DNA of 13,455 nucleotides from Dialister sp. CAG:486 (lineage in GTDB: Bacteria; Bacillota; Negativicutes; Veillonellales; Dialisteraceae), in assembly GCA_000434475.1 (NCBI GenBank), contig FR879624.1, positions 8,961 to 22,415 on the forward strand. The letters run 5' to 3'. Below are positions 12,279-13,455 of the stretch, in pieces. The position numbers and the translations under genes were made by a program. The notes under the pieces were generated by a model. That model was given only the letters and a program-made list of their open reading frames with translations, was not told where the DNA came from and did not search any database. The stretch's first letter is position 1; the number at the start of each line of letters is the position of its first letter.

Positions 12279-13001
12279 ATGATTACACCAATGGACATTC
12301 ATAATAAAACTTTCTCCAAAGGCCTGCGCGGCTACAGCGAGGAAGAGGTCAATGATTTCCTGCGCCAGATCGTCACTGATTACGAGCAGATCTATCGTGA
12401 GCATCGCGAGATGGAAGAAGAAATGGACCAGATGAAATTGAAGCTCTCCAACTATGAGAGGATCTCGGATACCATGACGGCGACGCTCCAGCTTGCCAAG
12501 GATACCGCTGAGAACGTCAAGAAGAATGCGAAGAGAAATGCGGATATCCTGATCTCCAATGCCAAGATGGAAGGAGACAGACAGGTGAAGGACGCGGAGG
12601 ACTATCGCCGCCGCCTGGCTGAGACCATGATTCATACGGAAGGAAATATGAAGAACTACGTGAGCAAGATCCGAAAGGATCTGGAGCTTGCGCTGGCATC
12701 CATCGATGCGCTGGAAAATCTGAAGGCTCCCATCGTCCCTGGCTATGCCTATCCGGCTGTCGAGCCGGAGGAGGAAACGCTGAAGACCGAGGAAGCGCCG
12801 AAGACTGAGGAGGTGTCTTCCGAAGCTGCCCAAGAAGAGACAGCGGCAGAAGAGACAGTGGCAGAAGAAGCGGTATCCGAAGAGCCTGCCGCAGAAGAGA
12901 GCGGAGCAGGGAAGGAAGAGCCTTCCGCAGAGGAAGCACCGGCAGCAGAGGAAGCCGCTTTGACAGAGGAAAAGCCGGAAGAAGAGAAAGAGGCGAAATG
13001 A
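12279..13001 (+). CDS. DivIVA-domain cell division/polarity protein
   Basis: The 240-residue product begins with the DivIVA N-terminal domain: DIHNKTFSKGLRGYSEEEVN (residues 6-25), then DFLRQIV. The LR pair corresponds to the Phe-Arg membrane-insertion tip of Bacillus subtilis DivIVA, with Leu in place of Phe. A long coiled coil follows (about 35-147). DivIVA proteins bind curved membrane at poles and septa and recruit partners for division or growth. The last 90 residues (about 158-240) are an acidic, low-complexity Glu/Ala/Pro tail with repeated AEEA-type units; such tails vary widely in the family. AAGGAGG lies 7 nt before the ATG. The gene stands alone here, between its own promoter and two terminators. 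Confidence 0.9.
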   Translation: MITPMDIHNKTFSKGLRGYSEEEVNDFLRQIVTDYEQIYREHREMEEEMDQMKLKLSNYERISDTMTATLQLAKDTAENVKKNAKRNADILISNAKMEGDRQVKDAEDYRRRLAETMIHTEGNMKNYVSKIRKDLELALASIDALENLKAPIVPGYAYPAVEPEEETLKTEEAPKTEEVSSEAAQEETAAEETVAEEAVSEEPAAEESGAGKEEPSAEEAPAAEEAALTEEKPEEEKEAK

Positions 13002-13104
13002 CGGGGATGGCGTGACCGGTGATTTCCACCGCAGTGCCAACCTTCCCCGTTACATATCCCCTTTTCGCGCTGTACTATATGCATATTCATTGGAACGAGA
13101 AAGA

Positions 13105-13136
13105 AGCCATTGGCGCCACTGTGCCGATGGCTTTTT
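13105..13136 (+). terminator. Intrinsic terminator 1 downstream of the DivIVA gene
   Basis: AGCCATTGGC (13105-13114) pairs with GCCGATGGCT (13123-13132) over 10 bp with one G-U, an 8-nt loop, and a run of five T. It lies about 100 bp after the stop. Confidence 0.8.
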
Positions 13137-13154
13137 GCGTTTGATGCGACAGAG

Positions 13155-13186
13155 AAGCCGCTGTGATATCTTCATGGCGGCTTTTT
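13155..13186 (+). terminator. Intrinsic terminator 2 downstream of the DivIVA gene
   Basis: AAGCCGC (13155-13161) pairs with GCGGCTT (13177-13183) and is followed by T residues. It resembles the preceding hairpin in layout (AGAAGCC...GGCTTTTTG). From here to 13361 I see no gene or clear signal. Confidence 0.65.
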
Positions 13187-13361
13187 GTGATGGAAAAGAA
13201 AGCGGCAGCGGCCGCACGCTGGAGCCGAAGGCGGGTGATATCGACTTTTACAAATTGCAATAAAAAAGACGATGTGAAATAACGATCATCTCATTTTCGC
13301 GTTTAATCTGCCGCGGGGGACTTGCAGCTCTCATAGGAGTGACCGGGAAACCTTATCCCAG

Positions 13362-13440
13362 CTGTCTTTCATGCCATGGTCACCCTATCCGCCCCTTCGG
13401 GGCACCTTCCCCTAGAGGGGAAGGCTGCGATACGAGAATA
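13362..13440. repeat. R1 double-hairpin repeat at the window end
   Basis: CTGTCTTTCATGCCATGG, then CCCCTTCGGGG and TTCCCCTAGAGGGGAA hairpins, then GGCTGCGATACGAGAAT. That final flank is found inverted at 139-155, showing that the unit includes sequence beyond the hairpins. Confidence 0.7.
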
Positions 13441-13455
13441 CCATCTTCTAAAAAA

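Noticed and set aside
12225..13040. 271-codon Leu/Cys/Phe-rich minus-strand frame
   Set aside because: Antisense of the Glu/Ala-rich DivIVA tail; looks like a membrane protein only because Glu codons read backwards give Leu and Phe.
1..13455. tRNA, rRNA or riboswitch
   Set aside because: No cloverleaf with a GTTCGANNC arm, no rRNA-like sequence, and no recognised riboswitch core in any leader.

Overview
The window looks like chromosome from a low-to-mid GC Firmicute. The gene set fits a Negativicutes (Dialister/Veillonellaceae-like) gut or oral bacterium: Era next to a CBS/CorC membrane protein and RecO, a DivIVA protein, and intergenic DNA packed with short palindromic repeats. The lineage call is an inference from gene content and sequence style and is not proven.

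Layout. Positions 1-526 are repeat-rich and end in a bidirectional terminator. A minus-strand block follows: a 5'-truncated M20D amidohydrolase pseudogene (562-1215), recO (1530-2186), a CBS/CorC membrane protein (2766-4058), era (4344-5249) and a MATE exporter (6191-7522). The gaps between these genes are 285 to 941 bp and are filled almost entirely by repeats. An ISLre2-like (UPF0236) insertion sequence with imperfect 21-bp ends occupies 8080-9458. Its transposase is split by a -1 frame change. A plus-strand block follows: a small unrecognised membrane protein (9541-10134), a YbaK-type aminoacyl-tRNA deacylase (10297-10788), a PLP aminotransferase (10840-11970) and a DivIVA-domain protein (12279-13001) followed by two terminator hairpins. 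The end of the window carries another copy of the palindromic repeat.

I see no defence island, CRISPR array, phage or biosynthetic cluster. The unusual content is the repeat landscape. It includes: (i) a 159-bp hairpin MITE-like element and a 47-bp internal-deletion derivative of it in the opposite orientation, each supplying the stop codon of a gene (recO and the M20 pseudogene); (ii) tracts of 7-, 8- and 9-nt repeats that overlap or touch the stop codons of era, the CBS gene, the YbaK gene and the aminotransferase; (iii) a palindromic element bounded by inverted CGTCATTTCGAGCG-type ends, two copies of which lie in a 337/321-bp direct tandem duplication between era and the MATE gene; (iv) a double-hairpin family (CCTTCCCC/GGGGAAGG plus CCCCTTCGGGG) in both orientations.

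The insertion sequence shows two plausible control devices. A 10-bp inverted repeat brackets its extended -10 promoter, and its second arm lies directly against the start codon, as in fold-back inhibition of read-in transcripts. An A-rich slip site followed by a 7-bp hairpin sits at the point where the frame changes.
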